Shown: piece by piece, positions 54,198 to 62,839 of the stretch
How the letters are laid out: each line of letters opens with the position of its first letter
Position numbering within the stretch: position 1 is the stretch's first letter
Source: Clostridia bacterium
GTDB lineage: Bacteria > Bacillota > Clostridia > Acetivibrionales > DSM-2933
DNA length: 64,000 nucleotides
Assembly: GCA_026418275.1 (NCBI GenBank)
Contig: JAOABQ010000028.1
Span: forward strand, 28,347 to 92,346
Direction of reading: 5' to 3'
Notes under the pieces: generated by a model
Told to the model about the DNA's origin: nothing
What the model saw: only the letters and a program-made list of their open reading frames with translations
The model's database searches: none
Translations under genes and position numbers: made by a program

Positions 54198-55472
54198 GTG
54201 TCTAGACAAAGCACTTCTAGTAAAGGGAAATTAAGTTTTCTTGCGTTACTTGTTATCTCCATCACCATTAGTGCATCTTTGAATCTGCTCATGTATATGC
54301 GTATAAGTCTATATATCTCAAACAACTCTATAGAGCTGACAAACTTACTTAGTTTTTTTATATTTATTACTGCACTATTAAGTACAATTGTCTTTGTTTT
54401 GGCGGGGAAATTATTAGACCGGTTTGCCAGTGAACGTTCTAACGTAAATGAATTAAAAAACTTCAAAAACTTTGTGGAAGACCTTCATAAAGCATCCAAT
54501 GAAGTAGAGATGTATGGAATATTGTACAACTTTGTTAAACAGATACCGGATGTTGCTTGTACATCTTTATTTTACCGGATCGACCGTTCACCGGATGATG
54601 TGGTATGGCAGAAGCTCACAGATGAAAAGGTTCAAAAAATACCACTCTGTAATTTGATCGCAAGTAATTGTCCGTTAGTACGGCTTGGACGTGAATGCTA
54701 TGTTCAGAGTATTGCTAAAGATGTTAATTGCGCATACCAACTGCCCGAGTATAAAAATGGAAGTTATATTTGTCTTGGTATTACGGATGGGCCAACTGTT
54801 TACGGCGTTGTCCAAATGTACAGCAAGAAAGATAATTTTTTCGATACGGGGATTATATCCAAAGTAAAATCCTATATAGAAATTGCGAAGCCGGTGATTC
54901 AAAGTAAGAGAACCCTCCATATTCTCGATAAGCAGGCAACGACAGATAAACTTACAAAGCTATATAACCGGACCTTTATTGACCCGTACCTTGAAAAGGA
55001 AATTGAAGCAGCACATATCTCCGGTGGTGAACTCAGTGTTATCATGGTGGATATAGACCATTTCAAAAAGGTAAATGACACTTATGGACATCCGGCAGGG
55101 GACCATGTCCTGGTTTTCTTTTCAAGGCTTCTCATGAAATGTATCCGAAAAAGCGATTTGGTTTCAAGGTATGGGGGAGAGGAGTTTATTGTTGTTCTTC
55201 CTTCTACAGATTTGGAAACCGCGGAAACCATTGCGGAAAGAATAAGGCAGACGGTTGCAAGTATGCCGGTGCCGCCGTTGGAAGATTTGCAAATCCATTC
55301 GATTACATGCAGTTTGGGAGTTGCCACATATCCGGTACACAGCGACAATAAAGAAAGTCTTGTGAAGGCAGCAGATATTGCCTTATATAAAGCAAAAGCA
55401 TCTGGCAGGAATAGAGTTATTATTTATAGCAGGGATTTGGAGAAGGATGTTTTAAACCATAAGAATAGATAA
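54198..55472 (+). CDS. Membrane diguanylate cyclase (GGDEF)
   Basis: 424 residues from a GTG at 54198. Two N-terminal membrane segments (about 9-35 and 47-70) are followed by a GAF-like sensor region (about 95-245; conserved Cys in PLCNLIASNCPLVRLGRECY could bind a ligand or metal). The C-terminal GGDEF domain has KLYNRTFIDPYLEKE, VIMVDIDHFKKVNDTYGH, GDHVLVFFSRLL and the active-site motif SRYGGEEFIVVL, with YKAKASGRNRV at the end. It should make c-di-GMP from GTP. No I-site RxxD is obvious before GGEEF (RKSDLVSRYGGEE has it as RKSD). So feedback inhibition is probable. Confidence 0.92.
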   Translation: MSRQSTSSKGKLSFLALLVISITISASLNLLMYMRISLYISNNSIELTNLLSFFIFITALLSTIVFVLAGKLLDRFASERSNVNELKNFKNFVEDLHKASNEVEMYGILYNFVKQIPDVACTSLFYRIDRSPDDVVWQKLTDEKVQKIPLCNLIASNCPLVRLGRECYVQSIAKDVNCAYQLPEYKNGSYICLGITDGPTVYGVVQMYSKKDNFFDTGIISKVKSYIEIAKPVIQSKRTLHILDKQATTDKLTKLYNRTFIDPYLEKEIEAAHISGGELSVIMVDIDHFKKVNDTYGHPAGDHVLVFFSRLLMKCIRKSDLVSRYGGEEFIVVLPSTDLETAETIAERIRQTVASMPVPPLEDLQIHSITCSLGVATYPVHSDNKESLVKAADIALYKAKASGRNRVIIYSRDLEKDVLNHKNR

Positions 55473-55474
55473 CC

Positions 55475-55585
55475 TTAGTGTTTTGTAACCTAATTTCTTT
55501 CTAGGTGTAGGGGCACAAACAGAGGAACCGCATTTTTAACGCTTTGAAAACTTGAAATCTGTTATGTTAAAAGGTACTTTGTAAT
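55475..55585. repeat. Dispersed intergenic repeat, copy B
   Basis: About 111 bp homologous to copy A at 18216-18328 in the same orientation. The best conserved core is GGCACAAACAGAxGAAxxGC followed by ATTTTTAAC and CTTTGAAAA. It begins directly after the GGDEF gene and ends just before a terminator, within a 345-bp gap. Confidence 0.55.
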
Positions 55586-55595
55586 AAAATCAATC

Positions 55596-55650
55596 AAAAC
55601 CCTGAGCTTAAAGGTATAAGATGCCGATATTAAGCTCAGGGTTTTATTTT
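55596..55650 (+). terminator. Terminator after the GGDEF gene and repeat
   Basis: AAAACCCTGAGCTTAA and TTAAGCTCAGGGTTTT form a 16-bp stem with an 18-nt loop and a T run. The rest of the gap to 55817 is AT-rich and carries the glgB promoter region, without clear hexamers. Confidence 0.85.
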
Positions 55651-55817
55651 TATGTATAGGAAGAGGATCTTTGCGATAAAATTATAAAGATAATTTAAAA
55701 TGATTTATATTTTTAAATTTATACAAAATAGGATTAGTATTGTATAATTTTATATAATAATATAAGATTTTATATGAATCATTGCTTTTAAAATAAATGA
55801 TATAAAAGGAGCATAGG

Positions 55818-58040
55818 ATGATGAAAACGACTGCAAATGTGGATGAGGTTTATAAGGTTATAAACGCAGAGCACTGCGATCCGTTTAATGTACTTGGAAT
55901 GCATAAAATAGAGCATGAAGGAGATTTGAAGGACAAATTAGTGGTTAGAGCTTATTTCCCGAATACAAAGGAAATAAACATAGTCCATATGAAGAATGAC
56001 AGCAGATCAAAAATGGATCAGATCCATGAAAATGGTTTTTTTGAGTTGGTTGTTCAGGACGAAAGTGAGTTTTTCAAGTACAAATTAGAGGTAACAGACC
56101 ATGGAGGAAACACATTTGTAACATATGACTCTTACAGCTTTTGGCCAGTACTTTCAGACTATGACTTGTATCTTTATAATGAAGGAAATCATCATAAAAT
56201 TTATGAGAAGCTGGGTGCACACATATGCACCATAGATGGGATCGAAGGAACCCTTTTTGCGGTTTGGGCGCCTTGTGCCCAGCGTGTAAGTGTAGTAGGG
56301 GGATTTAACCAATGGGATGGGAGAAGGCATCAAATGAGATGCTTGGGTTCCTCCGGTGTTTGGGAGATATTTATTCCAGGTATCGGGCAAGGGGAAATGT
56401 ATAAATATGAGATAAAAACTCCCCATGGTGAAATCTATGTGAAGGCAGACCCTTATGCTTTTTACTCCGAGTTAAGGCCGGGAACTGCTTCAACGGTTTA
56501 TAACATAGAAAACTATAGTTGGAATGATACAAAATGGATAGAGAACCGAGATAATAGCAACACATTTGAAAAGCCCATCTCTATCTATGAAGTTCACTTG
56601 GGTTCGTGGGCAAGGGTGGCAGAGGAAGGAGACAGATTCCTTACATATAGAGAACTTGCGGACAGACTGGTTAATTATGTAAAGGAAATGGGATATACAC
56701 ATATTGAACTTATGCCCATATCGGAGCATCCCTTTGACGGATCCTGGGGATACCAAATCACCGGATATTACTCCATTACAAGCAGGTATGGAAGCCCGGA
56801 AGATTTTATGTACTTTGTGGATCAATGTCACCAGAATGATATCGGTGTAATTGTAGACTGGGTACCTGCCCATTTTCCGAAGGATGGGCATGGCCTTGCA
56901 AGGTTTGACGGCACAGCTTTATATGAGCATGCGGATATGAAGCAAGGTGAGCATCCTGATTGGGGAACACATATATTCAACTTCGGAAGACTTGAAGTAC
57001 GGAATTTTCTTATTTCAAATGCAGTATTCCTTTTTGAAAAATATCACATAGACGGTTTAAGAATTGATGCAGTTGCTTCCATGCTTTATCTGGATTATGG
57101 GAAAAAGGATGGAGAATGGATTCCCAACAAATGGGGAGGCAAGGAAAATATTGATGCCATTGAGTTTATGCGGCAGTTGAATTCTACTGTTTACAGATAT
57201 TTTCCCGGCGCAATGATGGTTGCAGAGGAATCTACTTCGTGGGCGTTGGTTTCGAAGCCTCCTTATGTGGGTGGACTGGGCTTTTCGTACAAATGGAATA
57301 TGGGTTGGATGAACGATTATCTAAGATATATTAGTATGGATTCGGTATACCGCAAGTATCACCAAAACTTATTAACGTTCTCTATGGTGTATGCATTCTC
57401 GGAAAACTTTATTCTGGTGCTTTCCCATGATGAAGTTGTCCATGGAAAATGCTCCATGCTCAGTAAAATGCCGGGAGACTATTGGCAGAAATTTGCGGGA
57501 TTAAGGGTGAGTTACGGATATATGTATGGCCACCCCGGAAAGAAGCTCCTATTTATGGGCGGAGAGTTTGGACAGTTTATTGAGTGGGACTACAAGCGGA
57601 GTCTTGACTGGCATCTTTTAGATTATGATATGCATAAAAAAATGCAGCTCTTTGTAAAGGATTTAAATAAGCTCTATCGAAGTGAAAAAGCACTTTATGA
57701 AGTTGACTTTCACTATGAGGGCTTTGAATGGATTGACTGTAATGACAGCGAACACAGCATTGTATCGTTTTTTAGAAAGGGCAAGGACTGGCACGATTCA
57801 TTGATCTTTGTTTGCAACTTTACACCTGCGGTTCATGATCACTACAGGATAGGGGTTCCCTTTGATGCCATGTATAGGGAAGTTCTAAACAGTGATTCAG
57901 AAATTTACGGAGGCAGCAATGTTGGAAATTGCGGCGGTTTAAAAGCAGAGACCATACCTATGCATAACAGGCCCTATTCATTAGGTCTTCGGATTCCGCC
58001 ACTTGCAGTTCTTGTTTTGAAACCGGAATTTGAAGGATAA
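55818..58040 (+). CDS. glgB: 1,4-alpha-glucan branching enzyme GlgB
   Basis: 740 residues, full length. An N-terminal branching-enzyme domain (HCDPFNVLGMHKI) and a CBM48 (TLFAVWAPCAQRVSVVGGFN) precede the GH13 barrel: FDGSWGYQITGYYSITSRYG, VIVDWVPAHFPKDGHGLARF, the nucleophile Asp in DGLRIDAVASMLYLDYG, the acid Glu in MMVAEESTSW, and LSHDEVVHGKCSM. It cuts alpha-1,4 glucan and makes alpha-1,6 branches in glycogen. No other glg gene is adjacent, so glycogen synthesis is completed elsewhere. AAAGGAG ribosome site 6 nt before the first of two ATGs. Confidence 0.96.
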   Translation: MMKTTANVDEVYKVINAEHCDPFNVLGMHKIEHEGDLKDKLVVRAYFPNTKEINIVHMKNDSRSKMDQIHENGFFELVVQDESEFFKYKLEVTDHGGNTFVTYDSYSFWPVLSDYDLYLYNEGNHHKIYEKLGAHICTIDGIEGTLFAVWAPCAQRVSVVGGFNQWDGRRHQMRCLGSSGVWEIFIPGIGQGEMYKYEIKTPHGEIYVKADPYAFYSELRPGTASTVYNIENYSWNDTKWIENRDNSNTFEKPISIYEVHLGSWARVAEEGDRFLTYRELADRLVNYVKEMGYTHIELMPISEHPFDGSWGYQITGYYSITSRYGSPEDFMYFVDQCHQNDIGVIVDWVPAHFPKDGHGLARFDGTALYEHADMKQGEHPDWGTHIFNFGRLEVRNFLISNAVFLFEKYHIDGLRIDAVASMLYLDYGKKDGEWIPNKWGGKENIDAIEFMRQLNSTVYRYFPGAMMVAEESTSWALVSKPPYVGGLGFSYKWNMGWMNDYLRYISMDSVYRKYHQNLLTFSMVYAFSENFILVLSHDEVVHGKCSMLSKMPGDYWQKFAGLRVSYGYMYGHPGKKLLFMGGEFGQFIEWDYKRSLDWHLLDYDMHKKMQLFVKDLNKLYRSEKALYEVDFHYEGFEWIDCNDSEHSIVSFFRKGKDWHDSLIFVCNFTPAVHDHYRIGVPFDAMYREVLNSDSEIYGGSNVGNCGGLKAETIPMHNRPYSLGLRIPPLAVLVLKPEFEG

Positions 58041-58045
58041 AAGTT

Positions 58046-58083
58046 ATCAAGGGAGCTGCTTAAACGGCTTCCTTTGCTTTTTT
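58046..58083 (+). terminator. Terminator of glgB
   Basis: AAGGGAGC and GCTTCCTT form a stem with one mismatch and a 10-nt loop, followed by GCTTTTTT. Confidence 0.7.
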
Positions 58084-58094
58084 ATACCGGTATA

Positions 58095-58132
58095 AGTAAA
58101 AGGACGATGAAAATTTTCACCGTCCTTTTACT
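58095..58132. terminator. Bidirectional terminator for the poly-Thr stalk gene
   Basis: AGTAAAAGGACGATGAAAA and its complement (one mismatch) make an almost fully paired 19-bp hairpin, 34 bp after the minus-strand stop codon. Confidence 0.8.
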
Positions 58133-58165
58133 ATGTGGTATTGCGAAGCACTTACCAAAACCAAT

Positions 58166-59071
58166 CTACTGATTCGTCTGCGTGGTTGTTGTCGTAGTTG
58201 TAGTCGTTGTAGTCGTTGTTGTTGTAGTTGTGTCACCGATTACAACGGAGTTTGATTCTTTATCGAAATCGACACTTAATTTAAATATTTCAGAAATAAA
58301 GCGAATTGGAACGAAAGTTCTGTTGCTGATAGATTCTGCCGGAACATCAATGGTCACCTGAACACCGTTAACTGTAGCGATGTTGCTGCCAAGCTTTATA
58401 ACAATGACAGTTGTGACAGGTGTGCCATAGACAGAACCGTAAACAGATTTGGTTACGGTAACGGTTTTGGTTGTATTATCCCAATCAACCTGGGCACCTA
58501 AACCATTTGTAATTGCTCTGACTGGAACCAGAGTCCTTCCGTACTTGATTACGGGCGGAGTATCTGTATCAGTTTCAGTTCCATTAATGAAAAGAAGTGT
58601 TGATTTGTTTTTATGTTTCTTTTCTTTAGCTTCTCTTATTTTTTTGAGAACGTGTTTGCTCTTTTCCTTGTCTTTATGTTCTTCTTTAAACAGTTCTTTG
58701 AGAGCTTCAAGGTTGTTTTCCATTTCTTTTAGTTTTTCTTCAAATTTTTTATTTACGCCATAAACATCGTCTTTTACACTTTTCTTTTTATAGACATCTT
58801 CCTGTACGCTTTTTTTCTTATAAACGTCTTTATGTACGCTTTTTTCTTCAAACTTTTCAATCTTGTCTTCATATTTTTCCTGGAACTTTTCTGCTTTTTC
58901 ACTGTCTTTTTCCTGGAACTTCTCAACTTGATCTTCCATCTTTTCTTTAAACTTTTCAATTTGATCCTGGAATTTGTTTTCACTCTTTTGATCGCCTTTA
59001 GCGAATCCTACAAAAACACTGGACGTTATTACGAGTGAAAAAACAATCAATAGACTAAATAGTTTTTTCAT
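58166..59071 (-). CDS. Secreted coiled-coil and stalk-domain protein with poly-Thr tail
   Basis: 301 residues. A signal peptide (MKKLFSLLIVFSLVITSSVF) precedes a Lys/Glu-rich helical region (about 28-165) with repeats of EKFQEK type and three 10-residue repeats KSV(H/Q/K)(K/E/D)DVY(K)K at about 80-108. A copper-amine-oxidase-like stalk domain follows (about 160-270; TLVPVRAITNGLGAQVDWD, RTFVPIRFISEIFKLSVDFD). The C-terminus ends in 17 consecutive Thr codons and QTNQ. The Thr tract could be O-glycosylated or act as a linker. Acts at the cell surface; function unknown. Confidence 0.75.
   Translation of the reverse strand: MKKLFSLLIVFSLVITSSVFVGFAKGDQKSENKFQDQIEKFKEKMEDQVEKFQEKDSEKAEKFQEKYEDKIEKFEEKSVHKDVYKKKSVQEDVYKKKSVKDDVYGVNKKFEEKLKEMENNLEALKELFKEEHKDKEKSKHVLKKIREAKEKKHKNKSTLLFINGTETDTDTPPVIKYGRTLVPVRAITNGLGAQVDWDNTTKTVTVTKSVYGSVYGTPVTTVIVIKLGSNIATVNGVQVTIDVPAESISNRTFVPIRFISEIFKLSVDFDKESNSVVIGDTTTTTTTTTTTTTTTTTQTNQ
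58175..58232 (-). repeat. ACN codon microsatellite (poly-Thr tract)
   Basis: A run of ACA/ACT/ACG/ACC codons encodes the Thr tail. Codons vary, so it is not a perfect triplet repeat, but it could still shift length by slippage without changing frame. Confidence 0.6.
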
Positions 59072-59198
59072 AAAAAATCCTCCCTGGGTTCATTGTTTAT
59101 AAAATATATTCGAATCCAGTTGGTGGAATTTTGGGGTAACTCAATTATTTTGAAAATAAATTTATTAAGTATTTTGTAAAGAATATGAAAAGTACTTA

Positions 59199-60101
59199 TT
59201 ATAAAACACCTTCCAAATCGAACGCAGGAATATAATCCTCCTTGGCAGATTCCCTTTCCTGGATATAGCCGTGTTCAAATCCCAGCTTTAAGAAATGGTT
59301 AACTACCTTATCATACTCTTTCCTTATAATCCTACGGTTAATTTCAGGGTAGAGTTCAGCTTTATAATAAGGAATATATTGACTCATAAGGCTAACAAAA
59401 ATGTGGTTGCTAGGAAAACTTTGTTTTATCCAATTCAAAATTTCAATGGACTCCGAGGAATGACCTGGGAGAATCAGATGCCTGATAATTAGGCCTTTCG
59501 TAAGAATTCCATTTTCATTAAGGACCGGAGTACCTACCTGTTTATACATCTCGTTAACGGCAAGAGCGGCAGCTTCGAAATAACCAGCAGCTTTTGAGTA
59601 GGTTTGGGACGCTTGAGACGTATAATACTTAATGTCAGGAAGGTATACATTTACAATGCCTTCCATTTCTTTTAAAGCTTCCAGGGTTTCATAGCCGTTT
59701 GAGTTGTAGACAATGGGAATGTTTAAGCCTTTATTTCTAGCATTGATAATACTTTGCCGTATAGGTACAACAAAATGGGTGGGATTTACCAGGTTAATAT
59801 TATGTGCACCCTTATCCTGAAGGGATATGAATATATTGCTTAATTCATCCAAGGTTATCTCTTTGCCAAAGTTTTCTTGACTAATGGGGGCATTTTGACA
59901 ATAGACACATTTAAGGCTGCAGCCTGAGAAAAATACAGTTCCCGAGCCTGCTGAGCCACTGATGCAAGGCTCCTCCCATTTGTGTAAAAAGGCTTTAGCA
60001 ACTACGGGCTTTATACCCATACCACAAAACCCTTTTTTTTGGGACCGGTCTATATTACATTTTCGAGGACAAATGCTGCAGCTTGATTTATTCTTCTCCA
60101 T
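59199..60101 (-). CDS. Radical SAM protein, PflX/COG1313 type
   Basis: 300 residues. The radical SAM cluster motif is FSGCSLKCVYCQN (C61, C65, C68). The N-terminus has a further Cys set (CSICPRKC...GFC) that may bind a second cluster or zinc. Other motifs: HNINLVNPTHFVVPI, IVYNSNGYE, VYLPDIKYY, LIIRHLILPGH. This is the PflX-like group, related to pyruvate-formate-lyase activating enzymes, that abstracts a hydrogen via S-adenosylmethionine. No glycyl radical enzyme is near, so the target is unknown. Confidence 0.88.
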   Translation of the reverse strand: MEKNKSSCSICPRKCNIDRSQKKGFCGMGIKPVVAKAFLHKWEEPCISGSAGSGTVFFSGCSLKCVYCQNAPISQENFGKEITLDELSNIFISLQDKGAHNINLVNPTHFVVPIRQSIINARNKGLNIPIVYNSNGYETLEALKEMEGIVNVYLPDIKYYTSQASQTYSKAAGYFEAAALAVNEMYKQVGTPVLNENGILTKGLIIRHLILPGHSSESIEILNWIKQSFPSNHIFVSLMSQYIPYYKAELYPEINRRIIRKEYDKVVNHFLKLGFEHGYIQERESAKEDYIPAFDLEGVL

Positions 60102-60280
60102 ATGCCACCTGTAAGGAATCAGATATTTACTTTACAGTTTCCGATTGGAAAGAAGTGCATAAAATTAGCTTTACTTTATTTCCAATTAAAAATATAATAA
60201 GGCTAAGTAGTAAAAAAAGTCAATACTCCTTTAAATGGAGCATATGTGGTTTATTGGGTCGTTCAGTTAGGGAGGTAATC

Positions 60281-61237
60281 ATGAGAATTAGCGGTATATC
60301 ATACTCATATCGGAAGACAAGGGTTGCCAGAAGGATGATTGGTTTTTTGGCAATACTGGTGATATTGGTATTTGTCTCAATAGCAATTATCTCTGCTTAT
60401 GTAGGTTGGTCTCTTACACATCCAAAAAGGCAGGAAATTCCGGTGTTTTCAGCAAATATTGTACCAGAGCATAGCGAAGTACTATTTTCGGATATAAATA
60501 AAAAGATAAAACTTAACGGTTGGTTTTTTAAGACAAAAGGCAGTGATAAGGCAATCATACTAGCCCATGGATATGGTGCTAACCTACTGCAATTTGATAA
60601 GGAAACCTTGGATATGGTAAAAGGTTTTATGGAGAAGGGATACAACATTTTGTTGTTCGATTTTAGAAATTCGGGTAAATCTGAAGGAAATGTTACAACG
60701 GTAGGGTTTTATGAAAAAGATGATTTGCTTGGAGCAATTCAATATACTAAAAATCAACAGGGCATGAAGCATATTGTCCTTTTAGGTTACTCTATGGGGG
60801 CTGCAACCAGTATTGCAGCAGCGGCGGAAAGTAATGATGTGGACGCTGTGATTGCGGATAGTCCTTTTATGAACTTAAATGATTATCTCAATAACAATCT
60901 ATCGGTTTGGAGTGGGCTTCCATCCTTTCCTTTTAATAAAACTATTTTGTTTGCAGCAAAAATAATTGCCAATTTGGATCCTGACAAGGTGAGCCCGGCA
61001 AAGTCATTGGAAAAGGTGGCTCCAAGACCGGTCATGTTTATTCATAGCAAAGATGATAAAAGCATCCCTGTGGAAAACAGCAAACTGATGTATGAGGCTT
61101 ATTCAAAGCTTGTTGGAAGCAAAGCTGTATTTTGGGAAACTAAAGACGCAGACCATATCGGTAGTTATGGTCTATACAAGAAAGAATACATGGACCGGAT
61201 ATTCCAATTTTTGGACAGTGTATATCCTAAAGAGTAA
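60281..61237 (+). CDS. Membrane-anchored alpha/beta hydrolase
   Basis: 318 residues from the ATG at 60281 (GGGAGG 5 nt upstream); the longer frame of 384 has no ribosome site and overlaps the divergent gene. One membrane segment (about 20-45). Hydrolase motifs: KAIILAHGYGANL (oxyanion hole HGYG), LFDFRNSGKSEG, the nucleophile Ser in VLLGYSMGAATSIA, Asp in FIHSKDDKSIP and His in KDADHIGSYG. Similar proteins (YqkD/BAAT-like) act at the outer face on esters or peptides. The substrate is unknown. Confidence 0.87.
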   Translation: MRISGISYSYRKTRVARRMIGFLAILVILVFVSIAIISAYVGWSLTHPKRQEIPVFSANIVPEHSEVLFSDINKKIKLNGWFFKTKGSDKAIILAHGYGANLLQFDKETLDMVKGFMEKGYNILLFDFRNSGKSEGNVTTVGFYEKDDLLGAIQYTKNQQGMKHIVLLGYSMGAATSIAAAAESNDVDAVIADSPFMNLNDYLNNNLSVWSGLPSFPFNKTILFAAKIIANLDPDKVSPAKSLEKVAPRPVMFIHSKDDKSIPVENSKLMYEAYSKLVGSKAVFWETKDADHIGSYGLYKKEYMDRIFQFLDSVYPKE

Positions 61238-61257
61238 ATGTATTTAGAGACAGCTTT

Positions 61258-62205
61258 TTAAAACATCTGTCTTTTGTTCAACACAAATATTGCGCCTAGG
61301 GAAGCAATAACCGCAATCAAGATAATATACCAAAAGGCAAACGGATTATCCGCAGCGTTTTTAAATGGAAGAAGCACATTCATACCGAAAAAACTGGCGA
61401 CCATGGTTGGAATTGCCATAACAATAGTAATGGAGGTTAAGAACTTCATTACCATATTAAGGTTATTTGAGATAACGGAAGCAAACGCGTCCATCATTCC
61501 GCTTAGAATCGAGCTGTAGATATTGGCCATTTCTATTGCCTGTTTATTTTCTATAATGACATCTTCAAGCAAATCCTGGTCTTCTTCGTACATTTTAATG
61601 TATTTGCCTTTTAGAAGCTTTTCCATAACCATTTCATTGGATTTTAAAGAAGTAGTAAAGAATACAAGGCTTTTTTCAAGTTCAAGCAATTTAAATAATT
61701 CTTTATTTCTCATGGACTTGTGCAGCTGCTTTTCAACGTCATCCGTCTTTTTGTCAATATGACGCAAATATTTTAAAAAGTCTTTTGCAATAATAAAAAG
61801 GATCTGCAAAGTAAACCGGGTTTTCTTAAAGGTGTAAAACTCACGGATCCGCTTTTCAGTAAAGGAATCTATAATGGGATTCTTTTTGAGGCAAATGGTT
61901 AAGACATATTCATCCAATACTAAAATTCCTAAAGGAATGGTTTCAAACTTTAGATTCTTACCGTTATCAGAGATATAGGGAATATCTACGATGATAAGTG
62001 TTTGATTATCTTCTACATCTATTCTGGGCTTTTCCTCTTCATCAAGAGGATCTCTTAGAAAATTGGGGAAAATGTCCAGGCTTTTTTGGATGTAATTCAA
62101 TTCATCTTCGGTAGGAGCAATTAGGTTTATCCAACACCCTTTTTCAATAGTTTCAATTTTAGTAAAACTTCTCTCATTCTCATAGGTTTTAAAAATTTCA
62201 AGCAT
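61258..62205 (-). CDS. corA: CorA-family magnesium transporter
   Basis: 315 residues. The C-terminus has two membrane helices with the CorA signature VASFFGMNVLLPF (GMN at about 275) and a basic tail after the last helix. The N-terminal two-thirds is the cytoplasmic funnel and long helices (LRHIDKKTDDVEKQLHKSM). It forms a pentameric Mg2+ channel. An M-box riboswitch and consensus promoter precede it, so it is switched on when Mg2+ is low. Its 3' end lies 20 bp from the convergent hydrolase gene without a visible terminator. Confidence 0.93.
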   Translation of the reverse strand: MLEIFKTYENERSFTKIETIEKGCWINLIAPTEDELNYIQKSLDIFPNFLRDPLDEEEKPRIDVEDNQTLIIVDIPYISDNGKNLKFETIPLGILVLDEYVLTICLKKNPIIDSFTEKRIREFYTFKKTRFTLQILFIIAKDFLKYLRHIDKKTDDVEKQLHKSMRNKELFKLLELEKSLVFFTTSLKSNEMVMEKLLKGKYIKMYEEDQDLLEDVIIENKQAIEMANIYSSILSGMMDAFASVISNNLNMVMKFLTSITIVMAIPTMVASFFGMNVLLPFKNAADNPFAFWYIILIAVIASLGAIFVLNKRQMF

Positions 62206-62390
62206 TTTCAGTTACTCCTCCTCTAAACAAAACAGCAGAAATAAGATTATGAAAATCAAAATAGATAAGGATGTGTAAACATAGTAAAATGCGAGAGACG
62301 AATATCCGGTTAACTCAGGTATTTCAGAAATCGTAATTTTACTTTTACAGTCCGTTATCCTAATTTACATTAAGATAAGAATTTTAAACA

Positions 62391-62421
62391 AATAAAAATG
62401 CTTCCAAACGAGTGGAAGCAT
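62391..62421 (-). terminator. M-box-controlled intrinsic terminator
   Basis: ATGCTTCCACTCGTTTGGAAGCAT followed by TTTTT forms the expression platform of the riboswitch. It lies 186 bp before the corA start codon, and the first arm can pair with the aptamer's 3' end (GAGGAAGCA). Confidence 0.85.
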
Positions 62422-62604
62422 GATAACACAAATAGTCACAACATTGCTTCCTCGTTGAGTTTTAGCACTATACAGCTTAGGTAAACCAACCAGCTGCATT
62501 AAGCAAAACCTTAATCCGGCAGTGCTTGTTAACCCATTGGCGTCTCTCGACGTTTCGGGGTAGCAGCATGTTTCTGTATAGGAGCCTCACCTAACAAAGT
62601 TATT
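62422..62604 (-). promoter_or_regulatory. M-box (ykoK) Mg2+ riboswitch
   Basis: On the minus strand the aptamer shows the M-box consensus in order: TTAGGTGAGGCTCCTATACA, GCTGCTACCCCGAAACGTCG, AGAGACGCCAATGGGTTAAC, GGATTAAGG, TTAATGCAGCTGG, TTTACCTAAGCTGTATAGTG and CTAAAACTCAACGAGGAAGC. Mg2+ binding stabilises the form that lets the following terminator fold, lowering corA expression when Mg2+ is plentiful. Confidence 0.95.
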
Positions 62605-62620
62605 CTTTTCGACAATAAAT

Positions 62621-62649
62621 ATTATATTCAGTAAATTTTCCCGTGTCAA
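62621..62649 (-). promoter_or_regulatory. Consensus sigma-A promoter of corA
   Basis: TTGACA (62649-62644) and TATAAT (62626-62621) with exactly 17 bp between them, both perfect. The start of RNA is expected near 62613, about 10 bp before the M-box. Confidence 0.85.
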
Positions 62650-62801
62650 CAACATAATTTAAGAAAATAACCTACGTTTAAAAAGCTACATACAATAGAA
62701 TTTAGAGATCAATGATGGTTAGATCCAGGTAGTCAATGATTGCCAGCAAAATGGGCAAAATATTAGTATTAAATTCCATTCTCCTCAGTTAAAAGGAAAA
62801 A

Positions 62802-62829
62802 GAAAAAGCCAGATTTTTCTGGCTTTTTC
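62802..62829 (-). terminator. Terminator of the scaffoldin gene
   Basis: GAAAAAGCCAG and CTGGCTTTTTC form an 11-bp stem with a 6-nt loop, 10 bp after the stop codon. Confidence 0.85.
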
Positions 62830-62839
62830 AGTGATAATT

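Noticed and set aside
58175..58232. Tandem short repeats as a possible CRISPR or VNTR locus
   Set aside because: They encode the in-frame Thr tail of a real protein and show no repeat-spacer structure.
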